Assembly: GCA_947561585.1 (NCBI GenBank)
Contig: CANNZV010001035.1
Coordinates: 62,001-126,000, forward strand
Source: Caprella mutica
Taxonomy: Eukaryota > Arthropoda > Malacostraca > Amphipoda > Caprellidae
Direction of reading: 5' to 3'
DNA: 64,000 bases
Shown here piece after piece: positions 1 through 10,500 of the stretch (position 1 is its first letter; every line of letters starts with the position of its first letter). The translations under genes were made by a program, and so were the position numbers. The notes beneath the pieces are model-generated. The model saw nothing but the letters and a program-made list of their open reading frames with translations, ran no database searches and had not been told where the DNA came from.

Positions 1-111
1 TTATTTAATTTACTTCTGTAATTACCTAGATATGCAGGGTGATTGATATGTAAGGCCGGCCATACACTATGATGTCCACCTGACAGGTACGCATCCCAAT
101 CAGAAAATTAA

Positions 112-285
112 GGTTGGTAGAAAAGCCGTTATGGTCAGGCCGCCGTACCCAATATGGTTGGCAATATAGATGCCAAAAATTCGCTTTGACGTCCATAATT
201 ATGGTCGGCAAAGCGGACTTTTGGCACCTATATGTCCAACCATATTGGGTACGGCAGCCCGACAATAATGGCTTTTCTGCCAACC
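112..285. mobile_element. Hairpin MITE flanked by TTAA (piggyBac-like)
   Basis: The element starts GGTTGGTAGAAAAGCC and ends with its near reverse complement. The arms pair over about 80 bp, including CCGTACCCAATATGGTTGG on the left and CCAACCATATTGGGTACGG on the right. TTAA lies directly outside both ends (108-111 and 286-289), the target duplication of piggyBac-type elements. The short open frames on both strands here are by-products of the hairpin. Confidence 0.65.
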
Positions 286-359
286 TTAATTATAACAATA
301 ATTTCTTCAGAGTAAAAAACTATATGTAAAAACGCTCGTGTGACACTGCTCTAAAAAAT

Positions 360-500
360 GGAATTGCAAACACTTTGAGAACAGGACGATTAAAGCTTCA
401 CCCAAGAGCGCAAGCGCAAATACAGCAAGAAATAGACCACTGTCCGCAAACTTCAATTCGCCAAGTGGCACGAAAATTAGATTTTTCATACTATACAGTG
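360..500 (+). pseudogene. Helix-turn-helix fragment of a transposase-like protein
   Basis: An open stretch of 47 codons reads GIANTLRTGRLKLHPRAQ, then a helix-turn-helix-like segment with PQTSIRQVARKLDFSYYTV. The pattern TSxRxVARxLxxSxxTV is common in N-terminal DNA-binding domains of mariner-type transposases and related arthropod transposon proteins. It has no start codon and breaks off where a repeat beginning near 501 (TGTCCAGAAAAAATG) takes over. It lies inside the mariner-like element at 33-1729 and is probably what is left of its transposase; exact family uncertain. Confidence 0.45.
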
Positions 501-623
501 TGTCCAGAAAAAATGTATATACTGCCTTGAATCTGCATTACTCATCATTCCACGATATGTAAAATATGTTGGTACCATAGATAAGTAGATTAATATTAAT
601 GATTTATAAAAAGTACTTATAAG

Positions 624-794
624 TAGATATATGTGACAATATGCTCTTAAAATAATATTTCCCCAGAATATCATAGACGAAATGAAATCGAATACTATAT
701 ACCGCTGGTTAAAAACGATTCAATTGTGCTTAATTTTCTCAGTCTATAATATTTTCGGAATCTATGATTTTAAGAGCAAATTGTCACAGCCCTA
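624..794. mobile_element. hAT-like MITE, copy 1, 8-bp TSD CTTATAAG
   Basis: The right end, reversed, begins TAGGGCTGTGACAATTTGC. The left end is the same with decay in the first bases (TAGATATATGTGACAATATG). CTTATAAG flanks both sides exactly (616-623 and 795-802). A TIR starting TAGGG with an 8-bp duplication fits the hAT superfamily. A second copy lies at 52163-52341. Confidence 0.65.
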
Positions 795-858
795 CTTATA
801 AGATATATTCGATGGCAGTGGATAATTTTTTTGCGGACAGACTGTACAGCATGATTTA

Positions 859-1086
859 GGCCCCCTTCACACTTGCGTTTCTCAACGCCGCGTTAGAAAT
901 GCTGCTCATGGCAAAAAGTTTAGCTGCAATTAATTTTAACGGAGCCCTTCAACCTTGCGTTAGAAAAAAGCTGCATTTTTTCTAACGCAAGTGTGGAGGG
1001 CTCCGTTAAAATTAATTGCAGCTAAACTTTTTGCCATGAGCTTTGTTTTAAAGGCGGCGTTGAGAAACGCAAGTGTGAAGGGGGCC
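859..1086. mobile_element. Foldback MITE with TTA target duplication (Harbinger-like)
   Basis: The sequence is a long near-perfect palindrome that starts GGCCCCCTTCACACTTGCG and ends with the reverse complement, with TTA on both sides (856-858 and 1087-1089). A 3-bp TWA duplication and a GGCCC...TTCACAC terminus are typical of PIF/Harbinger MITEs. Each arm itself contains an internal inverted repeat (TTGCGTTAGAAAAA / TTTTTCTAACGCAA) around the centre. Confidence 0.7.
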
Positions 1087-1272
1087 TTAAAGCACTGTGC
1101 AACTTACACAGATGCCAAGAGCTCAATAAAAAACACAAATTTTCAGCACCTGAATTTTTGCCATTGGATATCATGGACCCGCAGAAGATCCTATATCCAT
1201 CCAGACAAAAAGTGGTTCCATCTCGGATCACATCCTAATCGTCAAAACAGTAGGTGACTATAGTCTGTAGTA

Positions 1273-1540
1273 AAGGGCCGTACACACATAGGGTTTTTTA
1301 AGACTTTCCACCAGACTTTCTGCTAAGCTCCTCCTAGTTTTTCCACGAGAATATAAGAAAAAACGATATATATTGTATAAATATTAATTGGTATCCATGA
1401 TACCTTCAGGTATAATAGATACCAAATAATAATTATACGATTTATATAGTTTTTTTCTTATATTCTTGTTGAAAAAGTAGGAGGAGCTTAGCAAAAAGTC
1501 TGGTGGAAAGTCTTAAAAACCCTACGTGTGTACGGCCCTT
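1273..1540. mobile_element. MITE with GGGCCGTACACAC ends, copy 1
   Basis: Long terminal inverted repeats begin AAGGGCCGTACACACATAGG and continue through a conserved CTAAGCTCCTCCTA stretch. TA flanks both sides if the element starts at AAGGGCC. The centre holds a second palindrome based on TTGGTATC...GATACCAA. Copy 2 at 2980-3243 has TAA on both sides, which fits Harbinger better, so the superfamily is left open. Confidence 0.65.
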
Positions 1541-1886
1541 TACACTAACCTATTTCTCTATGATGATTCGGTAAAACTTCGCTTTCGACAGATTTTATTT
1601 CAAAAATGTTTGTTTCAATGTATGCAAACCACAATCATATTTATAGCTAGCTACCATAAAATATTTTTTAAATAAAACATATTTTTTATCTTACGGTTTA
1701 AAAATCTATTACTTATCAATCACCCTGTATAATATCTACGAGTGCTTGTGAACACAGAAAAGCTACTCAACCGAGTTCAAATATTCTGGGTGTAACTAGC
1801 ATAACTAACTCCCATTTTCTTAAAATAAATTTTTAGATAATATATATAGCTACTATTTCGTATTTAATTTCGAAAATATATTTTAA

Positions 1887-2467
1887 AGGAACCATCGAAC
1901 TCCAAGCAAAATTTCTATTGTTTTAATCAAAGAGAATAAGGTTTGTTGTCATTTTTCTGCAAACCCCATGAAATTGTGTAGCATATATTTAATTCTATAT
2001 GCTTTTAAAGAATTTTATAATCAAAAGTCTACAAAACTTACTTTACTTCCTACTTGCTAATTTTCAGTCTGAAGAAAAAGAATGTACACCATTTGTTTCG
2101 ATTGTCAACTAGGTATTAGGTAGCTATAATGAATCTATTTCATATTCGTGTTAACTGTAAAGGTATAAAATTGGATAAATTTATTATAGAAACGTTTATA
2201 TACTTCAGGAAATAATTGAAAAAAGGCCGAAAACGCATCGTTCATTTATAGAATTCAAATTTGTAATCAAAACAAAGAGTGTACAATCTTCTTCTACAAC
2301 GTCTGTTTGGTGATTCATACAATTGTTGCACACAGAGTAATAAAAACTTTTAAAATAAAATATGTACTGAACAGAATTGTATGCGGTTTGCTGAATAATG
2401 ATCGTGGACCTTAGTTCTAAAAGAGTATGTAATAAACTCATTTTTTTCCGGAGCCTGGAGAGGACCT
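1887..2467. mobile_element. 590-bp non-autonomous element with AGGTCCTCTCC ends, copy 1
   Basis: The right end reads GGAGAGGACCT followed by TTA; the left end is decayed (AGGAACCATCGAACTCCAAGC). The body shares long stretches with 10274-10863, for example GAATGTACACCATTTGTTT and GAAACGTTTATATACTT. No coding capacity was seen. Confidence 0.6.
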
Positions 2468-2979
2468 TTAAGTTAAAGATAAGTCAAATTTGGTTATTAG
2501 TAAATAAAACACTTTAATAGATTCAGGTTTTCGCTTTTAAAATACTAGGAAGTGTTTAAGTGAAGACTCATTATTATACTGCCAACACATCTTAACTAAA
2601 ACATGTATTTTACAGTTATTCATCTCCAAACGCTCATTTTTTGGGGTAAAAGTTTCATAATTGACCTCCGAGGTAAATTAATGTCCTAACGACGTAACAT
2701 AAATGTCACAATTAAAAGAAATAAAGTTTAAACAGTATTTGACTTAGTGAAGATATAGTTATTACCAATTCTTACTTAAAAAACTTTAGTTTGTCTTTTC
2801 AGACGTTACCTACTTAAATAATTTCATTACCTACACTTGAAAGTTTCGTGGAATATGAAATGATAATAATACTGTTAATGTAACTATACTTCAATGAAAT
2901 AAGCACTGAAAATGTTGTAGGAAAGTAAGTAGCGCAACCAGCTAACAGAAGAAAAAAAACTTTAATTATTACTCCGTAA
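2468..2979. other. Gene-free AT-rich interval
   Basis: About 510 bp of AT-rich sequence between two MITEs. No open frame with coding character, RNA gene or repeat boundary was recognised. Confidence 0.4.
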
Positions 2980-3243
2980 AGGGCCGTACACACGTAGGGT
3001 TTATTCAGTCTTTCTACCAGACTTTTTTCTAAGCTCCTCCTACTTTTTCAACAAGAATAAGAAAAAACGATATGATTACTATTCATTTCAGTTGGTATTC
3101 ATGATACCTGAAGGTATCATGGATACCAACTAAAATAAATAATAGTTCTATCGTTTTTTCTTATATTCTTCTTGAAAAAGTAGGAGGAGCTTAGCAAAAT
3201 GTCTGGTGGAAAGACTGAAAAAACCCTACGTGTGTACGGCCCT
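2980..3243. mobile_element. MITE with GGGCCGTACACAC ends, copy 2
   Basis: Same family as 1273-1540. Terminal repeats AGGGCCGTACACACGTAGGG and its complement are flanked by TAA on both sides (2977-2979, 3244-3246). The centre reads TTGGTATTCATGATACC and its inverted partner. The TAA duplication supports a PIF/Harbinger origin. Confidence 0.65.
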
Positions 3244-3555
3244 TAACCCTATGAAATTACTCTGCGTGGGGCAATTTTAACTAGTTTAAGAAAACACTGT
3301 CCAGGTGAAATATACTCTAGGAGTCGATCGAAATATACTCTAGCTATAGCGAAATATAGTTAGTTGTGACTCACATGTTCTCTACTGTTGAGGGTGGTAT
3401 CGTTTTGGTCTTCTACTAACTTGTCCTTTGTAAACCAATCTACCTTCTGATGTCTGCAAAAAATAAGATACCACCCATCAGACAAAGTCAAACAACTACA
3501 CCTACTCTAAAGCAGTAGTGATCTATCTACTGAACAACTAGCTAGAGAATGTTGA

Positions 3556-3762
3556 GGTAGGATTACGAATTATCGGTCAGTTTCACATCTTCGGTCATAT
3601 AAGAAAAAACGATAAAATAATTATTATCTTTTAAATTGATTTCCATGATACATCAGCTATCATAGATATCAATTTAAAATATAATAATTATTAGTTACAT
3701 CGTTTTTTCTTATGTGACTGAAGATGTGAAACCGACCAATATTTCGCAATATACCCTACATT
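3556..3762. mobile_element. MITE with TTATCGGTCAGTTTCACATC ends, copy M1
   Basis: Terminal inverted repeats of about 45 bp (ATTATCGGTCAGTTTCACAT and its complement) are followed inward by TAAGAAAAAACGAT and a central palindrome with ATCATAGATATCAAT. Related copies, differently decayed, are at 4434, 10206, 30616, 36867, 53491 and 62177. Confidence 0.6.
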
Positions 3763-4433
3763 CTATAGATAAATAATTCAAAATATTATTAGTTCAGATA
3801 ATACGTCAATCGTAATTAACAACCAATAAATGGGAAAATGAAAAGAGCATTTTTGTAACGCGTTTTAATAATAAAGGCATATGATATAGACCCTTTCTTT
3901 CTGAAAATAATATGAAAAAACATCTAAAAGAAAAGGCCAGGCTAGAGTATTTACAAATGACATTACCTGGGCTAAATAGCTATAAAATTAGACTTCTATA
4001 TATATTCACAGTTAAGCTAATGATATAAAAATAGATGAACACCCTTTGGATTTTAAATACCTACTGCAAATGAAAAAAAAAAGAAGAATGTTCTTCGTTC
4101 AATATAATTTTACTGAACCATGATAAATATTTTACAAAAAATGTATTTGCACGGTAAGAAATTGCACTCACGGTTCTATAAACAGGTCATGATTGTGATT
4201 GTAAAATGTCATATATTGATATCTAATTTCTTTGTAATAGAATCGTGGAAAAATCTTGACTGGATTTAATAATTTATGGTCTGTAACAGTGATGATATGA
4301 CTAAGTAAGTGCTCATGGATGCAGAAAAGCTATTCCGTGTCTGTGGCTAAAAAAATGATATCTAGGGTAGGGTCCCATTTATCGGACGGATGGAACTGTC
4401 CAATAAATGGGATTTTACCCGAATGTATGAAAC
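3763..4433. other. Gene-free AT-rich interval
   Basis: About 670 bp with no recognisable gene or element boundary. Confidence 0.35.
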
Positions 4434-4561
4434 TAGGGTAAGTTACGAATTATCCGGCAGTTTCACATCTTCGGTCATAAAACTATTTTAAAATAAAAAT
4501 TATTGGATCGTTTTATATGACCGAAGATGTGAAACCAGCCGATAATTCGTAACTTACTCTA
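4434..4561. mobile_element. MITE of the same family, short copy M2
   Basis: This 128-bp copy has nearly intact ends (AGGGTAAGTTACGAATTATC and its complement AATTCGTAACTTACTCT). It lacks the long central palindrome of the other copies, so it is an internally deleted version. Confidence 0.6.
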
Positions 4562-5030
4562 CCTAGAGAAAACTTTCAAACATTGCAGTGAAAATGAAAA
4601 AAGATGATTACAACAACTCTGTGAAAGACTTTCCTTACTGTTTAAAACATGAATAACAGTTCAAAAATAATCACAATATTAACATATTCGTACTTTACTA
4701 AATTATCAGTTTTTGATGGTATGAGAGAACTGATAGAAACTATAAAAGATATCTGTATCCTAAATTTCTGTTGAAAAAATGATCAAACATCGAAATAAAA
4801 TAGTTTGTATTTTACGCCTTAAAATAGAAAAAGATACCGATACCTTTTAGAGTGGTGATGATGACGCACCATTTTAAAATGAACAAAAAATGTCAACAAA
4901 ACGGATCCCGTTAAAATAGGAACATTTTCAATTTAGTTCTTGAAAGAGTAAAATTATTTCATCCTGATAACATTTAACAAGTTCTTGGATAGTGACTGAG
5001 AAAAACTTTGAGTTAGTGATTTAAGAAGTT

Positions 5031-6106
5031 AATAGACCACCAAAGTGAAGTGATTTGGGTTCCTTCTTAGATTATCGGCGAAATATTCCTATGTTATTCG
5101 TACGGGAGAAAAAGTAGGTGGTAAAACATCCCTACAGCTGACTATTTACTTACGCTTGGAAAATTCTAAGTCGATATTTCGATACCTAATATCAAAACGC
5201 ATTCTTGATGAAAAGTTCATCGAAATGTGTATTCAAATTAAAAAGTTACGAGCAATTTAATAAGAAATTACGTAAATTAAGAGACAAATCCGTAAATTAG
5301 GTAACCTGTACAACATATTTTTAAGCAAGAAATTTGAAAGATTGAATGGTTACCAAATAACGTAAAGTTCTCTCAGTTTTGGGAGTATTTCCTATTAATG
5401 AAGTAATTTTTTTAACTGTTTTATCTTAGAATAGGATTCAGAAAACTGAGTATTAGGTTTATGTATTATTACAAGATTAAAGATATAATAATACAATATA
5501 TGTAACTAGTTAGTTTCAAAACATGATATCAATCATATCACTATCATAGCTAATTATATTTAATTTAATTAATATAAGAAAAAATAATATATAATAACTA
5601 GTTTCAGAATTTTAATTATCTAACTATGTATATTTTATTAGTTACAAGGTAGGTTCACTGTACCTAGTTTCCCTATACCTAGTTCGGTTTCAGAATCCTA
5701 TCCTAAGATAGAATGGGTATAAAGTAAATAAAATTACTTCAATAATAAGTTATACTCCTGAAACTGAGAGAATTTGATGTTATTTGGTAACCAATCTTTC
5801 AAATTTCTTGCGTAAAAAGATGTTGTACAGGTTACCTAATTTACGAATTTGTGTCTTAATTGACGTCGTTACTAATTAAATTACTCGTAACTTTTTTATT
5901 TGAATACACATTTCAATGAACTTTTTATCAGGAATGCGTTTTGATATTAGGTATCGAAATATCGACTTAGAATTTTCCAACCGTAAGAAAATAGTCAACT
6001 GTAAGAGATGTTTTACCACCTACTTTTTCTCCCGTACGAATAACATAGGAATATTTCGCCGATAATCTAAGAAGGAACCCAAATCACTTCACTTTGGTGG
6101 TCTATT
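5031..6106. mobile_element. 1.08-kb foldback element with arms of about 420 bp
   Basis: The left arm starts AATAGACCACCAAAGTGAAG and the right arm ends with its exact complement. The arms pair almost continuously to about 5450 and 5690, for example GGCGAAATATTCCTATGTTA against TAACATAGGAATATTTCGCC. About 240 bp of AT-rich loop separates them. No coding sequence was seen. A transcript crossing it would form a very long hairpin. Confidence 0.75.
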
Positions 6107-6779
6107 GACAGAGCACATCTACTGATGATAAATGTTTGTGAATTTTATTGTAAAATTTTTTAAGAGTTTTGAGTCTCTATTTACCTTGGCGACAGATTTA
6201 GGTGAGAGGGTGAACTACTTTCTGAAAAGAGAAACAGAGGTCAATAAAATATAACTTTATGGGAGAGTAAAGGAGCCTAGTTACCTAATAACAAATCAAA
6301 GACCTCGTAGTTTTAGAGGATACTACTAGCACTATCCTCTAAAACTGCTAGAAGCATGAAGAGTTCTCTCCAGGCTCAGAGAAAAAAAAAATGAGATAGT
6401 AACATAATATTAAAAACTAATCTAGGATCATTACTCTGCAAACCGCATGAAATTTGGTTCAATTTTATAGTTACTAGTGTACTTTCTCATTAAAATTAAT
6501 GGAGTATCAATGGTAGAAGAAAAAATATATATAAAGCTACATCTGAAGAATAAATTTAAAAAACATTTAATAACTTTAAAAACATTTTCAGCAAGGAACA
6601 ATATTCTTAGTGGTAGTAACCTTTTAATTTTTAACCATAGAGGTGCCTAATTGTACCAAACACTAATTTGACTCTGAAGAAACCAAGGTATATTAACTAC
6701 AAGGTAGAGTATTGCGCAGGTTCATATTAAGATGATTACAGTTTTGTTGTGAAAGACGCTTCTGCGGTCCCGGTTAACT
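6107..6779. other. Relics of the AGGTCCTCTCC element and unassigned sequence
   Basis: Fragments of the 590-bp element (CTGCAAACCGCATGAAATTTGG near 6437) and a small inverted repeat (GTTTTAGAGGATA / TATCCTCTAAAAC near 6310-6343) lie here. A matching fragment in inverted order reappears near 7390-7540 (GTGTACATTCTTTTTCTTC), which suggests an old copy split by the foldback at about 6850-7330. Nothing coding was seen. Confidence 0.4.
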
Positions 6780-6849
6780 ATTTTTACATAGAAACAAGGT
6801 ATGTTATTCAATCTTTTTATAATCGGATGCTTTAACTTCATTTTATTGA

Positions 6850-7335
6850 CTAAACTGACTGAGTTCAGCATTATCGTTGATTATCCTCGAGATATATTAA
6901 TTAACTTAGAAGGCATGCTTATTGCCATGATACGAGTTTTAGACTCTTCTGCGGATAAACGAATACGCACAGATGTGACCCAGCAATATTACCTTACATA
7001 CTCTATATACTGTACAGCGGGTTATCGAATAGTTATTTGTACATTCGATTTGCCCATGATTGTTAATGCAGTGTACGGATTCATTTAAGAATTGTTTAAC
7101 CCGCTGTATAGCAAGGCTCATAAACTACAGTGTATATAAACCTTGCTGTATAGTATTTAAAGTATGTAATCTAATATTGCAGGGTCACATCTGTGCATTC
7201 GTATGTGCGTATATCTTTATGCGCAGAAAAGTTCAAAATTCGTATCAAGGCGTAGCATACCTGGTAAGTTAATGTATCTTGGAAGAAACAGATCGTATCA
7301 TTGAGCACTTTTGTTTCGCTTTCCAATTCGAATTT
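6850..7335. mobile_element. Foldback element with a 35-bp conserved inner repeat
   Basis: The arms pair through AACGAATACGCACAGATGTG (near 6958) and CACATCTGTGCATTCGTATG (near 7185). Pairing extends outward at lower identity through GATACGAGTTTTAGAC / GTTCAAAATTCGTATC. The open frames here on both strands are complements of each other and follow from the palindrome. Confidence 0.55.
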
Positions 7336-7565
7336 CATAAGCAAACAATGCATGTTCGGTCTTCGTTCAATATTTAAATTGTTTCTTAAGGTAGCTATAT
7401 AAACGTTTCTAAAATATGTCTCTTCAACTTTATACCATTGTAGGAATACTTAATATTGGCTTGATAATACCTAGCTACCTAGTTTACATTCAAAACAAAC
7501 TGTGTACATTCTTTTTCTTCATGCATTCATATCACATTATTTAGCTATTCTCTTCAGTCTAAATA

Positions 7566-10500
7566 TTATTCAGCAGCTAGCAACCAACCTGCAGTTTTTG
7601 GACTTTTATCCACAGAAGGCACAGAGTCACTAGGGTTCTGGTCCATAGTGGGTAGGGTATTGTCCATAGTGACAGGGTTCTGGTCCACAGTGGAAGAGTT
7701 GTGTTCCACAGTGACCGGGTCCAAGACACCAAGGGGGGTCTTCACAGTAGAGGCCTGTTCGGTAGATGTGTGGGTAGGTGTGGAGGGGACACTAGTGCAG
7801 TCACTGGTACTAGACTGACTGGTAGTTGTGGTAGTCTCTAGACACTCAGTCTCTTGAGAACTAGAAGGAGGGATGATCACAGTTTCCTGAAATGTAGGAA
7901 TAATAAAATTAGCTAAGTAATAAGAAATTAAATAACTAGATGGTTTGACATAAACTATGAAACTAAAGGACATAACGCTGATGTTAAAAAGAAAATAAAT
8001 ACAACTTAAAACTGAAACTGTTTGCACTAATGGTTTGACCTTTAATGCTAAAGAGGTTTATAATAAGAAATAATATGCCTAGATAAAGATAGAAGAAAGA
8101 AAACAATAAAGGAACAAAAACTCGCAAAGGAATTGAAAAGAAAGGTTTAACAACCTTAACTTCATCTTAACGCAAAACTAACAATGTTTTTAAATAGCTA
8201 GTTAGCTTTATGGAAATACATGTAAAACCAATATTCATTTTAAGTGCTCAAGTAATAGCTACTAGCTAGCTAATACATAAATGGTTTTTGCTCAATTGAT
8301 TATAATTAGAAAAAATTACAACAACAAAAAAGAACAGATTAGCAAAACAAACAAAATAGAAAATTAATAAATATTATTAAACAAAAATTCACAAAAGTGA
8401 AGCACATCACATGTTCGAATTTCATGTCTAATATTCATCTCTTTTATGTTCACAAATATGCAAGCCTCTACACTACTTACAGCTACTAAATGCTACTTCT
8501 GTAAAATATATATATCTAGCTAGTAGGTAATCAAGAAATGTGACTACTATAGAAAAACCCAAAAGTACATACCTAATGTGAGTAAAGTAAGGTACATGTA
8601 TCATTACGATAAATGCTCAAAGTTTCATTCTTTCTCACCTGACCAGAATTATCAATGTGAAGCATGAGGTTACTCAGATCTACATTTGGCTCCAGATAAG
8701 CAGGATCAATGTAGAGTGTTCTCGATGTACCGTCCTCCATACTGGCCTCCACAGCAACCAGATTACTACTGTGGTTGCGGTCTGTAAGAGCCGGCATTGG
8801 CACATTGTTACCATGAGCATCCACAGCTACCAGCATGTAAGCAGAACCGGCATTGTTGGACGGAGACGAAGCGGTGGACCTGTCATCAAGTTGTTCCGAC
8901 TCGTCTTGAATTGTACTCTCCTCTTCCTCGCTTGCATTCACCTCATCTTCTATGTTAGTAGAGGAGCTAATGTCCTCCTCCTCTCCATTCTCACTCTCTT
9001 TACCTGTCTCAACAGCTTCGTCACCATTATTAGCTTCCTCCACTTCCGCAGTACCATTAGCACCCTCCTCCAAATCTGAATCACCCTCGCCATTATTCAC
9101 AGTCTCCCCATTCTCAGAGTCATCATCAGATCGGTTGTAGTATTTCTCCCAGTCGCTTTTATCGCTGTCAGAGTCGTTGTTCTTGTAGTCGTAAGTAGAC
9201 ACTTGGTTGCTGGGCGAGCCGTTAGAGGTGGGAGTGTTTGCTAGCAGTGCATCGAATGCTGAGTTGAGATCAAATCTGCCTCTAGCAGGGGTTCTGCTTT
9301 CATCTTCTTTCAGGGACTGATCATTTTCACCATCAATTTCATCATCAGATTCACCATCAGTGTCAACGTCTCCATTATTCACCTGATCGTCATTTTCACC
9401 ACCAGATTCATCAGCATCATCCCAGTCGTCCAAAAGTTGCTTGGTTTTATCTACATTATTAACCTCTGCACTAGTTTCAGCATGTCCATTTGTCTTAGTA
9501 TAATCAACCTCAGCCACTTTCTTCTGCCGTCTGTTCTTGTAAGGCCGTGCTCTTATTTTTCTCCTTTTGACTCCTGTGTCGTAATCTAAGGTGGTCTTGA
9601 GGTGGCTCTTGTTGTGCCAAAGTATCACCCCTATTCTAGTGCAGGAGTAGCCACACTGAGTACATGTGTAAGAGTTGCAAGCCTTCTTCACATCCTCAGC
9701 CATATCCTCTATAATCGGCTGTTCCATGATCACAGTCTTGTGCTCTGGTTTCATTAGCCGAGGCAACTCAACATGCTTCTCCTTCTTATAGCGAACGGCT
9801 TGGGAAATGCAGGATGAAAGTTTCTTAATGGCCTCTTCCTCTTTCTTCTTTTTGGGCTTGGGTCCTCCAAAACCAAGGTTACTGTAGTCAATTCTGCGTT
9901 TATTGGTCTCTTCTTCTATTTGAATGAATATGTCTTCTGAGCCACCAGTAAGCTTTTGTGCCTTCATGACATCAGACTCAAATTTCTTGAAGAGTTCCTC
10001 TTTACTTTGAATGCTCTTTAGATCTGTAAAAAAGTGAGTAGCTATATCAATCTAGTTGATTAATTAATTAAATATACCTAAATAGAGTAGAAACCCAACA
10101 TTGAAACCAATTATATAAAACTAGGTACAGATTTTTACAAATTTGTAATACATCATAATAATCATGAAAAGTGCATTTAGAATGTGAAGTTAGTATTAGA
10201 TGTAGAGGTACATTACAAATTATTGGTCAGTTTCACATCTTCAGTCATATAAGAAAAACTATATAATATTTAAAGGTCCTCTCCAAGCAAATATTTTTAT
10301 TGCTTTATTTAACGAGGCTAATGTTTCTTATCATTTTGCTGCAAACCGCATTGAATTTGGTAGCGTATTTTTAATTTTATATGCTTTTAAATATTTTTAT
10401 AATCAAAACTCTACAAAACCTACTTTACTTCCGACTTTCTAATTTAAGAAATTTTCAGCCTGAAGAAGAAGAATGTACACCATTTGTTTTGATTGTCAAC

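Larger units (their letters stand above)
33..1729. mobile_element. Mariner-like DNA transposon remnant carrying several nested MITEs
   Basis: The two ends match as inverted repeats: the left reads TGCAGGGTGATTGATATGTA and the right, reversed, TACAGGGTGATTGATAAGTA. Both are flanked by TA (31-32 and 1730-1731), as expected for Tc1/mariner insertions. The interior is almost entirely later insertions: a TTAA-flanked hairpin, an 8-bp-TSD hAT-like MITE, a TTA-flanked foldback and a GGGCCGTACACAC MITE. The only coding trace is a helix-turn-helix fragment near 360-500. The superfamily assignment is inferred from TIR form and TSD; no catalytic domain remains. Confidence 0.6.

Noticed and set aside
26..329. 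Two mirrored small open frames on opposite strands
   Set aside because: They mirror each other because the sequence is a hairpin MITE.
8657..9140. Plus-strand open frames over the zinc-finger exon
   Set aside because: Antisense shadows of the well-supported minus-strand exon.
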